Shown here: piece by piece, positions 22,461 through 32,672 of the stretch
Layout: each line of letters starts with the position of its first letter
Numbering within the stretch: position 1 is the first letter of the stretch
NCBI GenBank assembly: GCA_012934845.2
Contig: WNNJ02003311.1
Coordinates: 1 to 64,000, forward strand
Length of the DNA: 64,000 nt
Direction: 5' to 3'
From: Pomphorhynchus laevis
Taxonomy: Eukaryota; Acanthocephala; Palaeacanthocephala; Echinorhynchida; Pomphorhynchidae
The notes under the pieces: model-generated
Databases searched by the model: none
What the model was told of the DNA's origin: nothing
Seen by the model: only the letters and a program-made list of their open reading frames with translations
Position numbers and translations under genes: made by a program

Positions 22461-23230
22461 ATCCCTTCTGCGTCAGTTCTACCCTATTACGGGTGTGCCT
22501 CAAGGTTCCCCTCTCTCCTATCTTATATCTTGCTGCCTCTATTAATCTATTCAAAATATTTAAACGTGATCAACGTCTAGTGGTGTACGCTGATGACACC
22601 ACATCTCTGTTCTCTGGACGCAGGTGTAAGAACGTAGTCTTTGACATCAGCCGCTTCTTTATTAGATTAAAAGACCAGTTGCCCCGGTCCAATCTTGTTC
22701 TATAAACTCTCCCAAATCGCAGGATGTTGTCTTTCTTGGCTCTCCTGCGGCGAAGCAAAAACTTAAGAGACTAGCACTCTCTGCGCTCTCCTCCATATTT
22801 GACCTCTGAACCACTCCCTACCTTCACAAGTCGAGTAAAATACCTGGGGTTCACCGTTTCGGTGAACTGGTCGGCGAAAGCTGACCTGGATAGACTTTAA
22901 ACGTATCATGAAGAGAGCTAGATGGGCTCTGAAACGAGCCCAGCGTCTGTTGTTGAATGGGAAAACCCATGTGCGCCTTTGGGGCACCTGGGCTATCTCG
23001 GGATTAGTCTTCTTCTCGAGAGGACGTCTCTCAGAGCAAATACTAAGGTTTCTGAAACTCCTCGTCTCCCGTTTACCCAGCAACGTCCTCAAAGATTGGA
23101 TTCTTTGGGGGGGGGTTGAAAGACCCCGGGTGGTTCAATCGGAAAGCGGCGTTTTGGATCGGTTGGGGGCTCAGATCCCCATGGATTTGAGGCCGGATTA
23201 AAGGAAGACTTCTACGAAGATTCAAGAAAA
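22461..23230 (+). mobile_element. Same LINE, plus-strand arm of the inverted pair
   Basis: It begins in motif B (CAGTTCTACCCTATTACGGG at about 22473), followed by VVYADDTTSLFSG and the RT C-terminal region, and ends near 23230 with the words also found at 21370-21430. It is the inverted partner of about 21370-22010. Several frame breaks (near 22500, 22705 and 22800) make it more decayed than the minus arm. The two arms face each other by their 5' sides with both 3' ends outward, so this is an inverted duplication or two insertions. It is not a simple twin-primed 5' inversion, because the same 3' region is present twice. Confidence 0.75.
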
Positions 23231-23633
23231 TTATCATTTTATTCTTTCTGGCCTATCTATTATGTTGAATTGATTTATCTTGTTTATTTAGTAATAAAAC
23301 CTTTATTTATTTATTCAAGAAGCCCGAGCAAAAGAAACAATTCGAGAAACAAAATTAAATGTGAAATGAAGTTGTCGATGAAATCGAAGGAATTATTTCG
23401 AAGGTACATATTTCGAAAATTATTCGTCGAAAATAATTTACATTTATTGCATACATAATCCATATGCATAGTTTGTCTGTTAAGTTGTCTACCATTTCCT
23501 AATTATTCCTATAGCAATTATGCAATCCATACTATTGACAAAAGCATTCAAATCTATTTGCCGTTTTTGAATAAAGAATTTTATTGAAAAAATTATTGCA
23601 TTTAGTTTTTTTCTAATGTCAAGTCATTTTTAG
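23231..23633 (+). other. LINE scrap and RIOK3 intron end before the second exon B
   Basis: The part 23285-23430 resembles the 3' end of the family-B LINE (compare 15350-15440 and 52915-53000). From 23435 the sequence is the same intron end as 20985-21180 and 57040-57233, with more differences. It ends in the acceptor CATTTTTAG. Confidence 0.6.
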
Positions 23634-23785
23634 AACATATAAGCTCAGTGACGATGAAAATAGGATATTTGATCCGCAACTGGAAAATGACAGGTTAATT
23701 ACCCATACGTTACAGAGGGAATATAATCTAGAGCATGACAACAACCTTCGAAACACGGAACGGATTATTGATGGAAATCAAAAAG
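23634..23785 (+). CDS. RIOK3: RIOK3 exon B, second copy
   Basis: The exon is fully open: one base completing the Ala codon of exon A, 50 codons, and one base left over. Acceptor AG is at 23632-23633 and donor GT at 23786. It contains NDRLITHTLQREYNLEHDNN followed by LRNTERIIDGNQK, matching the ..LAQMLQMEYDREYDAQL.. and EEKKFNGDSK stretch of vertebrate RIOK3, which directly follows the part encoded by exon A. It differs from the copy at 57234 by nine of 50 residues (for example Gln to His in the conserved AQ.LQ.EY motif). Against a nearly identical exon A pair, this suggests relaxed constraint here. It could be a duplicate exon or part of a gene copy that is decaying. Confidence 0.75.
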
Positions 23786-24060
23786 GTTATTTTATTAGCT
23801 TACAAATTATTTTATGTGCTATCGTTTTTATCTGTGAAATGTAAGATGTTATAAGGCTATATGCATTAATCCTGAACATGTGTGTGCAAATTAGTATGCG
23901 AATATCGTCATGAAACGGTTGTCACAAGATCTAAACATCAACATCGTCATACGCCGACATTAGTAATCAACAGATCATCATGGTACAGAGACTTATCACT
24001 AAAGTTTCAACATGCTGTAATACTTGGGTCGTATATATAGAATCCAGCTAATCGTTTAAA
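23786..24060 (+). other. Intron sequence after exon B, repeated three times in the window
   Basis: The stretch from GAAATGTAAGATGTTA to about 24055 recurs at 57480-57690 and 58095-58320. Shared words include CACAAGATCTAA and a CAAC..G.TGTAATACTTGG stretch. It begins right behind the exon-B donor in two of the cases, so it is host intron sequence duplicated with the exon. Confidence 0.6.
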
Positions 24061-25095
24061 AATTTAACGAATCTCCTGTGAATTTATAGACTCCTTACCT
24101 GTCTAACACTTTTCGAAATATATTTCCAGAGCAAGCTTTTAAACTTTCAAAAGTATCATTGCTTGGTCGTAATATAAACGTTTTCTCTTCAAAAATTAAA
24201 CAGTTGGCTAAAACTAGTTTCTCCAATGGAAACTACATGTTGAGACGGCTGAACTTTGTCTCAAAAAATGTATAACGCAGAGGTAGATAATCTGACTGTT
24301 TTGTAATATAAACAGACGAAATATTGCCGAATTTTAAAAGTAGCAATAAATTCTAAAACCAAATCGAACCAAATGTCTAGCAATTAAATTGAATTTGCAC
24401 GATAGAACTTATTGAATATAGTAGCAACTTTTAACATTTTATTTATATTTGAATAGTAAAATATGGATTTATACAAAAATCTGGATAGACAATTTTAAGA
24501 TACGATATGAAACGAATGCTTAAGTATATCGACCAAATTTGTCAATTTCAAAAATTATAAATTTAAAATGAATGTACGACAATGAATTTAAAGTGGGATG
24601 AGTCAGAATTCAAAGACATGCGAGATTTTTATTGAAACATTTAAACGAATGTTTGTAAAGTATATCATCAGATTAAATATAATAATATTTTATTTTCTGA
24701 TTATTTATTTCTTAATTCTTTCTGATCTAATTGTGTTTCCTCTCAATTGTACTCCTTTGATTTCAATTCTAAAATTTATAGTTCCATTTTTATCGTTATT
24801 TTTCGCTTTTAACATTTGCACATCCAGAAATCATTGAGTGTTTAGTTTAAGAAAACTTCTGATTTCAATGGTAGCAAAATAATTTTCTGATAATAAGCGA
24901 AAATGCATTTGAAAATAATAAAATTAATTCAGAAATTATGTTCTTCAAAGTATCAGAAATATTTTTTATCTGCATTTTTTATCTGATATTTTAAACCTGT
25001 GTTTGGTACTCCATTTGGTAACAACGATTAACCAAATTTAGTTACATTGTATCTTCCGATATATTTATGCAATATGTGTATTTAAGTCTAATAAT
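24061..25095. other. AT-rich DNA, no gene seen
   Basis: This has no recognisable domain in any frame. A 79-codon open frame at 24598-24837 is hydrophobic by composition bias only. Part of it (24690-24785) resembles 33955-34130, so the stretch includes a dispersed repeat. Confidence 0.5.
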
Positions 25096-25404
25096 TTGTA
25101 TTCAATAAATGACTAAATAGGAATTATGAATTAGGTGTTTCATTATATCAACGTCTATCTGACAAAATTAAACCATCAAGTACATTAAAATATACGGATA
25201 AAATTTAATTATTAGAATCCTTGAGTATTTTGATAAATCAAAATTATTTAAAAGTAGGGGCATCTATATTTAGACAAATTAAAGATGTTCCAATGGGTTG
25301 TCATAGTAGACAATTATAGCTTACTTATTTATCATAGATATAAGTTAGATATGAACATTAATATGAACAAATTTATCTAGGTCTCCTTATTCTTAACAAA
25401 ACCA
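25096..25404 (+). mobile_element. Decayed Penelope-like RT fragment
   Basis: It matches the core of the neighbouring copy (AAAATTAAACCATCAAGTA, then the GTTCCAATGGGTTG region of the GVPMG motif) but is shortened and broken in a few places. It ends where the next copy begins. Confidence 0.7.
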
Positions 25405-25471
25405 ATATATATGTTATAATAATTATAACGCCTATCTAACAAAAATTAAACCATCAAATAAATATAAATAT

Positions 25472-26158
25472 ATGGATAAAATTGAATTAATAGAATCCTT
25501 AAATATTTTGATAAATCAAAATTGTTTAATAGTAGGGACATCTATATTTAGACAAATAAAAGGTGTTCCAATGGGAGGTAATAGTAGCCCAATTATAGCT
25601 GACTTGTTTTTAAGCTTTATAGAATATGAATTTGTTCATAACTGTGTAAAAACTAAATCTAAACAATATAAATATATGAAATATATGTTTCGATACATTG
25701 ATGATATATGTGTATTTAATTCTAATAATTTTTATTCAATTAGTGAGCACATTTATCCAGAAAGCCTTATTCTTAACAAAACCAATATTAATGATAAAGA
25801 AGGTGTATATCTAGATACGAACATTAAATTAACATTAACTAAAACTACTATTAATTTATATCGTAAAGATGACATATTTAAATTTACAAGAAACATATTT
25901 TTGCATGAGCATTCATGCATACCATATAATATAAAATATAATACATTAAATAATGAAATTTTAAGAATTGCAACAATATGTAATGATATTGGCTTTCTTC
26001 AAAATCATTTAAATAATTTAATAGATACATATTTTAAACTAGGTTACTATAAAAATAACATCAAGCAGAAAATAGTAAAATATATAAATCAACACAATAA
26101 TATAAAGAATAAATTTAAACTCTTAAGTGGCAAATTTTTATGGATGGATAATAAATAA
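25472..26158 (+). CDS. Penelope-like RT, C-terminal 228 residues
   Basis: The open frame covers palm and thumb: IFRQIKGVPMGGNSSPIIAD (motif B), YMFRYIDDICVFNS with the catalytic YIDD, then ESLILNKTN and EGVYLDMNI-like sequence (here YLDTNI), and a thumb containing IPYNIKYNTLNNEILRIATI. The sequence ends WMDNK. It would polymerise DNA on an RNA template. The annotated start is only the first ATG after truncation; the real N-terminus is missing. It differs from the copy ending at 63848 by very few residues. No GIY-YIG endonuclease follows, so the element either lacks one or has it upstream. Confidence 0.78.
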   Translation: MDKIELIESLNILINQNCLIVGTSIFRQIKGVPMGGNSSPIIADLFLSFIEYEFVHNCVKTKSKQYKYMKYMFRYIDDICVFNSNNFYSISEHIYPESLILNKTNINDKEGVYLDTNIKLTLTKTTINLYRKDDIFKFTRNIFLHEHSCIPYNIKYNTLNNEILRIATICNDIGFLQNHLNNLIDTYFKLGYYKNNIKQKIVKYINQHNNIKNKFKLLSGKFLWMDNK

Positions 26159-26201
26159 TATACTTTGTATTAGAATAAGATACTAGATAGTATTTCAGAG
26201 G

Positions 26202-26300
26202 AAATACATCATTAGCATGTATTTGGCCCCGCTGCTATGTTGGGTAGAGGAGTTAGGGGCCGAAACCTGATAGCATAGCAGTTCCTCCTGATGACCTCTA
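26202..26300 (+). ncRNA. Structured RNA at the 3' end of the Penelope-like element
   Basis: Three helices can be drawn. H1: AAATACAT 26202-26209 with ATGTATTT 26217-26224. Immediately after it, A: GGCCCC 26225-26230 with GGGGCC 26256-26261. B: GCTGCTATG 26231-26239 with CATAGCAG 26274-26281, interleaved with A to make a pseudoknot. The copy at 63893-63972 is identical. A diverged copy at 33632-33700 keeps H1 and A through paired changes. The function is unknown; it could be an RT recognition signal, a self-cleaving RNA or a 3'-end signal. Confidence 0.65.
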
Positions 26301-26394
26301 ATTCTTATTCTGATACAACGTCTGTTATTTATTAGTCAATTCATAAAAATGACGTTTATTTTAAATTTCAATTTTTTAACTTGATTTAAATATA

Positions 26395-27000
26395 TAAAAC
26401 AATATAAATATATGAAATATATGTTTCGATACATTGATGATATATGTGTATTTAATTCTAATAATTTTTATTCAATTAGTGAGCACATTTATCCAGAAAG
26501 CCTTATTCTTAACAAAACCAATATTAATGATAAAGAAGGTGTATATCTAGATATGAACATTAAATTAACATTAACTAAAACTACTATTAATTTATATCGT
26601 AAAGATGACATATTTAAATTTACAAGAAACATATTTTTGCATGAGAATTCATGCATACCATATAATATAAAATATAATACATTAAATAATGAAATTTTAA
26701 GAATTGCAACAATATGTAATAATATTGGCTTTCTTCAAAATCATTTAACTAATTTAATATATATACATATTTTAAACTAGGTTACTATAAAAATAACATC
26801 AAGCAGAAAATAGTAAAATATATAAATCAACACAATAATATAAAAAATAAATTTAAAATCATTGGCGGAAAAAATTTTATCTTAGGATAATAAATAATAT
26901 AATTTGTATTAGAATAAGATACTTTAATAAATATAATACATAAGATAATGAAATTTTAAGAATTGCCATAATATGTAATGATTTGGATGCTTAGTAAATA
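26395..27000 (+). mobile_element. Second Penelope-like fragment in tandem
   Basis: Starting inside the RT palm (the YIDD region), 26412-26780 is open and nearly identical to the copy just upstream. It then continues, slightly changed, to about 26925, followed by a short second scrap to 27000. The order 'truncated copy, 3' region, truncated copy' is a partial head-to-tail tandem, a layout Penelope-like elements often show. It is broken near its end. Confidence 0.72.
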
Positions 27001-27299
27001 AAGATTATTCTTCTTTAAAGATATAAGTGATTACATATTTTTGAATTTTGATTCTAAGTTCTCCGATCTGAACTACTGAGAGTGTAAAATTATTCATTAT
27101 TGTTACAACTTTAAAAATGACACTTAAGAATCGCAAACAGTGTGCAAATAACAATGTCAGTGATAACTAACTACTGTGATGTTTGGATGACAGTAACTGC
27201 GACTGGATGGCACATGAAAACAGTTACTGACGACTGACGCGAACTTGCCTTGTGGTTACTGTTGCGCCAGAATACTTAAGAAATTTAGCACAATACCAC
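27001..27299. other. Unique-looking DNA, no gene seen
   Basis: It has a somewhat higher G+C content than its surroundings and no frame or repeat that I recognise. It may be the 5' part of the LINE relic that follows. Confidence 0.4.
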
Positions 27300-29967
27300 A
27301 GGTATCATCAGAGTCTGAAGCTTCACAGGGTATCAAAGATGAAGAGCTGCCTAGTGTGACAGAATAATTGACTTGCGACGTGAATGAATATAGTTTAGCA
27401 GATTACGACAATTATTAGCGTTCTCAGAGAAAGGGTTCATCTATCAAGGATAATACGCTTGAGATGGTTGATGTTTCCTTCCCTAGTATAGCTTCCCTAT
27501 GTACCAATAATCAGGAAGAGGTTGCAGATTCCACCTGCACTGTGAACATCAACGACACAGACGTTAGTCAGTACAAACGTAACAGGAAATGATATTATGA
27601 GGATTGATACCACTCGCATGTAGGCTAAAAATATCGTCATTTTCGCATACTGAAAACCTCAGACGTAGAATTTGGCAGAAATATTGTACAAAGAAGAAAC
27701 GTCGACATTACGAAAAATTTGTATGGTTACACTCTTGTAGATCAGCTTAACAATAAATCGTTCACACACGAAACTACCGGTTGAAATAAAGGGAATCGTG
27801 GCAATTGTGCAGACCCTCACACTAATGGCAAAAGACGGTCTGATAAATTGAATCAAATGACTTCTCACCAATCAATCATTTCCAGCTCAATCAATTTAGA
27901 CACTCAAACTAACGAAAATGTAATTTTTCCACAAAGTAGCGATAAGAATATCCAGCATCGTCGGGTTTTTTGAATGTGCTTTACATGTAGTGATAACGAA
28001 TCTTCGGGAATCAGATTCTGTCAACCATCTACTACGGGAAAAACACGATGTGGATTTGGTTAAGCAAGTTCTTTTGCGTGTTTCCCTTCAAACCTGTCAG
28101 AAGACGCGATAGCAAGCGTGTCTCATCTTTTTCGACTGGGTAGCGATTATCATATGGGACGTCCATACTTCTAAAGGTGGTCTAAAAGAGTTAATCTACA
28201 CAATTAATTGTGCGGTACTACATTAGCTGGCTTGTTTTATCAATCTCCGCCCCAAAGGTGAATCTGAGTGTGCATGGAAATTCATTTGGTAAATTTCCGT
28301 GCACACTCCCGCTGCTTGATATTAGGCGATTTCAACATTCTTTATATAGACTGGTATGACATAATTGCAGAAAAGGGTCGCGATCAAGAGTATAGCTCAC
28401 TGTTAGCTACCATTAATGACTTTAATTTAGTACAACATATACATTAATCCACCTGCTTTCGAGGAAAATCACCTTCATTACTTGACATGTGCTTAACTAT
28501 CGGCCTACCCAAAATGCCGGATATTAACTTCCATCAATCTTTTAAATGCAGTAACAACCGCCGTTGGGATGGCGGTTGTCACTGCTGGACCTGATGATAT
28601 CCTACCTCTTCTCCGCAAACTTGTTTCTATTGTTGTTGATCTTTTATATGCAATTTTCTCTTACTCAATCATCTCAGAAACAATTCATTCCGATGGGAAA
28701 TTTTCTTTTAGCTGACCCTTGTATAAGAAAGGCGATTGAAGATCACTTAGCAATTATCATCCAATTAATCTAAACTGTGTATGTTGCAAGGTGTTGAAAA
28801 ATCTAATATACATATGCATTATTAGTAATTTAAAAGTCATGACATCTTAAGCAATTGCCAGCATGTATTTAGAACTCGTCGCTCAACAGTCACTAGCCTA
28901 GTGATTGACAAAACTAGGTGGGCCGATTTTGTTCGGGCTGACTTCGTTATAGATGTTATTTTCTTTGACCTCACTAAAGCATTCGACTTGGTCACTCATT
29001 CAACTATTCTTGCACAATTAAAATTATGTCGAATTAACTGCCAAATGGTGAGGTGGATTATTTAAGAATTTTTGCGTGGACAAATCGGTTGAAAAATTAA
29101 GAATGAACTGTTTAACAGTAAACCTCTTAGATGTGGTATACATTAAGGGTTTGTAATTTGCCTACTACTGTTTAATATGTATATAAACGACCTTTAATTT
29201 AATAACTAGTAACTGCGTTCTCTGTGCAGATGACTTGAAGATCAGGTGAAGTTAAGTAAACGCCGAGGACCGTGATCGTTTACAGCAGGATTTGAACCTT
29301 ATAACTTGGTGATGCCAATCTCGTAGATTAATCATAAATGCAGATAAATCTCAACATTCGCACATTGGATAGAGAAATAATGTATTGACTTACACAATAG
29401 ACAACTGTCCCATTAAACAGGTATCTTAGTACTCTGATCTAGGCGTAGTGGTGGGTAATGGCCTTGAGATTACTACCCATATTCAAATAATCGCAAGTTA
29501 ATGTAGGCGGATGCTGAAATAATTAACTAATTAATTTCAGGTAAAATAAAACGTATATTTTTACACTTCACATAAAAGGACAACAGTTTTGGGTAATTTT
29601 AATTCCCGAGAATTAAACGGGCACAGTTTACTGTTAACACCTTAAACAGTTTTGCACACTCTAAACTAGTTCATTCACTTCGGTTAATTTAATTTACAGA
29701 CTGTATTACAAATTAAATGTTGCATCAGTTGAATGATCTTATGAAATGGCTCATTTATTGTTTGTGTGGAGATCCCTAATATTTTAAAGTAACCTGTGTA
29801 ACCACATGGTCCCGTTATTACCGATTGATCAATTAAGAGGACACAAGCTTACAATTAAACGACACCGAATGCCAAAAAAACGAACAACTATTGTAGACTG
29901 TTTTAGCAAGTTGTGAAATTATTTAATACTTTAATTTACAAGAAAATGCGACAAAATGTTTACCTGC
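27300..29967 (+). mobile_element. Old CR1-like LINE relic
   Basis: Pieces of a LINE in order: endonuclease motif CLILGDFNILYIDWYD at about 28315-28365 with SPSLLDMCLTIG near 28470, RT linker GPDDILPLL at 28588, motif A DVIFFDLTKAFDLVTHST at 28952-29005, YINDL near 29185 and CADDLKI (motif C, Cys for Tyr) near 29226. Many stops and frame changes separate them, so it is old. The 3' region 29430-29950 is repeated at 32960-33460 on the other side of the pogo element. The pogo transposon inserted at the TA at 29968. Confidence 0.75.
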
Positions 29968-30322
29968 TACTGTCTTCCCTCGAAACTAAGAAAGAAAACA
30001 AAACGCATTTTCTTATAATCACGAATATCTCTAAAATTCTTGAAAATAAGAGTTTCTTAATCTCGAAAATAAGAAAGTAATGAAAAAGTAAAAATCAATT
30101 TTTTCAATAAATTAGTGTTTTTAAATTTCAAGATAGTATGCTCCGTTTCTTCATCTACTTCGCCATATTAAAAACTATTTTCATTCGGATTTGTATCGTA
30201 ACAAAGATTTATGATGATATTATACACAATAGATGCTGTGTATATTTCAAGTTCTGTGGCGGCGCATCCAGGTTTATTTATTTCCTTTAGATACTCTTCA
30301 TCATATATATCTTGTATATCTT

Positions 30323-30727
30323 CTATTTTTTTATTCCTTGAACTATATCATCTCTGACATCAAGATGCTTGTTGAAAGTATCGTATAGGACATACGATAT
30401 AATCTTGAAAAAAGAATTGCCGTCTTGACCTACAAACATCCATTGATCAAAATCGATCATTAGTTCAATCTGATCGTCGTTTTTTAAACTAATGATTTCG
30501 TGTTCATTGATTTCTTGCCCTGTTAACAATTTCTTAAGTGGTTCGTGTAGATTATCTATATTAAAATGATCTCCCAGAACCCCACAGATCTCGAAGCTTT
30601 TCGTTATCATATTTGAGTCGATTTTTTTGGTAAAATCGTTACATATATCAGTAACCAGTCTATAAGAAGGTCTTTTCACATTTCCTGCTTTAGTTCGGTT
30701 CTGTTCGTCTTCGATTGCTTCTGCCAT
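30323..30727 (-). pseudogene. C-terminal part of the pogo/Tigger-like transposase
   Basis: The sequence KRPSYRLVTDICNDFTKKID is followed by MITKSFEICGVLGDHFNID, the signature seen near the end of the DDE domain of pogo/Tigger/jerky transposases (K.PSY......W....I....I..SF..CGI). An acidic segment DDQIELMIDFDQWMFVG follows. The upstream part of the DDE domain lies in another frame (31222-31037: NFDQVPRYFEQENCKTLTVK then GSKNVLL, like the N.DE.P.YF segment of the family). The element is inactive, being split and frame-shifted. Confidence 0.8.
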
Positions 30728-31223
30728 CCATTCATTAATTCTGTCTCCATAGTATTGTTGGAATGATCGATTTATCGAAACATCTTACATTTGTAACAAA
30801 TGGGTCATCCCTTTTGGTACAAAAATAATAAATACATTATACTTTATATATTTATCAGCTAGCTCCAAGTGTGTAGAAAATGAATCAATGATAACCAACA
30901 CTGGCTCTCTAGCGAATCTAGTTTACCATCTCGATAGAATATATTTCTCAAAAAAAGAGCATGTAAGTTCTTCACTCCACATACCAGTCTTGTTTACACC
31001 TACAAATACATTCTTATTCGTATCTGTATGCTTTTTTTAGTTAGAAAAAAGGCAATGGCTTCCGACAAACCTTCCATCAGCTGAAATTATTGACGTATAA
31101 GTAAATCGCGCATGTGATGTAGAAGCTTTAGATAGTAGCACGTTTTTAGAACCCTTAACAGTTAGTGTCTTACAGTTTTCCTGCTCAAAATATCTAGGAA
31201 CCTGATCAAAGTTCAATATATTC

Positions 31224-32117
31224 TTTAATAATAATACAAATTTATTTAATGTGGCAAATGCGTACAAGCTGTACGCTTACAAGTCCACAAACAAAAATGA
31301 GAAAGTCAAGCAGATAAATTGTTAAAACGGGATCGGATTTGTCGTTTGAAGCACTGCAGGGAAGTTGATTGACGTATATGAATGGGCAGATGATTCCACG
31401 ATAGAGGAGCAGCCACCAGGAAGGAGCGGAGTCCAAAGGAGGTAGAGTAGTTTGGGACATGTAAAAGAAGGGAATTACAGGAACGCAAGGAACAGTAAAC
31501 AGGACGAGAATTATCAAGAAAAGGAAGGTTGAGAAATGAAGGGGTATGAAAAGTTACAAGGCGGAAAGCAACGATAAGAAGACGAATTTGAACACGACAA
31601 TAAATTGTAGGCAAATCGAGAGAAGCAAGATGGTAGGATGTGTGATCAAAACGACGAAGACGGAGGAGAATTCGGACAGCTGCGTTGACGATGCGTTGTA
31701 GGGGAAGAAGAGTGGATTTAGGTGAGTTGGAAAATAGACCAAGACAATAATCGAGTCTAGAAAAAAGGAGAGATGATATGAGAGTCATACAAGAAGGGAA
31801 ATCGATCAATCTACGAACTTGACGGAGGTTGCGGAGTATCAAGGTAGATGAGCGTACTTTTTCTCTAACGAAAGGTTTAAGTGAAAGTCGGTTGTCAAAA
31901 TGGAAGCCTAGGAAAACGAGATTATCAACGATAGGAAGAATTGTAGAATTTAATGATACGGAGGTAGGTTCAAGCCGAGATATTGTGATTGGCTTGATAT
32001 TGTGATTCTTTATTAAGTCTCGTGCTGTGTTTATGAATTTAATTGCCAAAGATTTTGCGTTTTTGGGTATGAATCTACATGATATTTGTGCACGACAAAC
32101 TAGATAGAAAAAAATCA
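31224..32117 (-). mobile_element. LINE family A 3' fragment inserted in the pogo element
   Basis: It is a 5'-truncated insertion running from the RT C-terminus to the 3' tail. One frame of 270 codons is open (32118-31306), with the post-RT sequence FLGFHFDNRLSLKPFVREKV, then SRLDYCLGLFSN and APLSWNHLPIHIRQS. The 3' end has the stem-loop 31260-31276 and a TAATAATAAT-type tail at about 31224. The last 90 bases are practically identical to those of the element at 15601, so both are fairly young. The 5' boundary abuts a 21-bp-arm palindrome. Confidence 0.83.
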
Positions 32118-32162
32118 AACAAACTAGATTGTTTCTTTTTTAAGAAACAATCTAGTTTGTTT
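32117..32162. repeat. Perfect 21-bp-arm palindrome at a LINE/pogo junction
   Basis: The arms 32117-32137 and 32142-32162 are exact complements around TTTT. The arm word AAACTAGATTGTTTC occurs a third time at about 32232-32255. It lies exactly at the 5' junction of the inserted LINE and may have formed during that insertion. Confidence 0.85.
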
Positions 32163-32483
32163 CTTAAACTATCTCTATTTTTAAACTTTCTCTATTTTTT
32201 ATGAAACAATTGGTTCATAGAAAAAAATCAATAACAAACTAGATTGTTTCTTTTTTAAATTGCTAATAAAACCATCAAAGGATTTAAAGTCACAAATTTC
32301 AAGGTCTTTAGCCATATTTGATGCTTTGAGTTTCAAATATTTATCCTTTACAACTAATCCCTTAGAATTCATAATGATACCCAATCGTAAAGAATCTTGT
32401 CAATCTCCAAAAACGGTGTATTTCTTCCTGATTTGCCTAACTTCCTCCTCTTGATTATCAAAAGAGAATTGTCAGATAATATA

Positions 32484-32672
32484 TCAAGCATTTCGTTTTT
32501 CTTGTTCACCCACGTGTAAAGCATTTTTTTCTGATATTGAGTATTTTCTGGCAATATCTGCCTGCTTCAAAGATCCATCTTCATTTGTTGACTCAAAGTC
32601 TCTTACGACATCAGGATTAAACTTAATAGTATAGCTTTTTCTTGTAGATTGGTTGAAAATATATTTTGTCAT
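32484..32672 (-). pseudogene. N-terminal helix-turn-helix of the pogo/Tigger-like transposase
   Basis: It begins MTKYIFNQSTRKSYTIKF and has VRDFESTNEDGSLKQADIAR followed by KYSISEKN, a CENP-B/pogo-type psq helix-turn-helix that binds the element ends. In another frame (32554-32369) the text runs on as YTWVNKKNEMLDILSDN, which is the expected continuation (W......L), so one frame change lies near 32500-32550. The ATG at 32672 is the probable native start: it lies about 100 bp inside the right terminal repeat. Confidence 0.78.

Larger units (their letters stand above)
25405..26345 (+). mobile_element. Penelope-like element, 5'-truncated, with 3' structured region
   Basis: The fragment starts inside the RT fingers and continues through an uninterrupted frame (25472-26158) to the end of the protein, followed by a ~185-bp 3' region with strong RNA structure. 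It is nearly identical to the 3' part of the copy at 61.8-64.0 kb, hence young. The RT type (GVPMGG in motif B, YIDD in motif C, DKASN and YDFSTLYTN in the longer copy) is that of the DKA/IDD group of RTs found in many aquatic invertebrates. I place it with Penelope-like elements by its DKx motif, but exact membership is an inference. Confidence 0.75.

Noticed and set aside
24598-24837. Hydrophobic 79-codon frame, possibly a membrane protein
   Set aside because: The hydrophobicity follows from T-rich composition; part of the stretch is a dispersed repeat.
26225-26281. HDV-like double-pseudoknot ribozyme from the interleaved helices A and B
   Set aside because: The topology is similar, but there is no P3-like hairpin between the second and first helix strands, and no recognisable catalytic J4/2 segment. 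Helix B is not kept in the diverged copy.
26256-26300. Hammerhead ribozyme in the Penelope-like 3' region, suggested by CCGAAACC and CCTGATGACC
   Set aside because: Read circularly, the bases before GAAA (GGGGCC) and those after CTGATGA (CCTC) do not pair, and the diverged copy has CTTGATGA in place of CTGATGA. Kept only as a structured RNA of unknown role.
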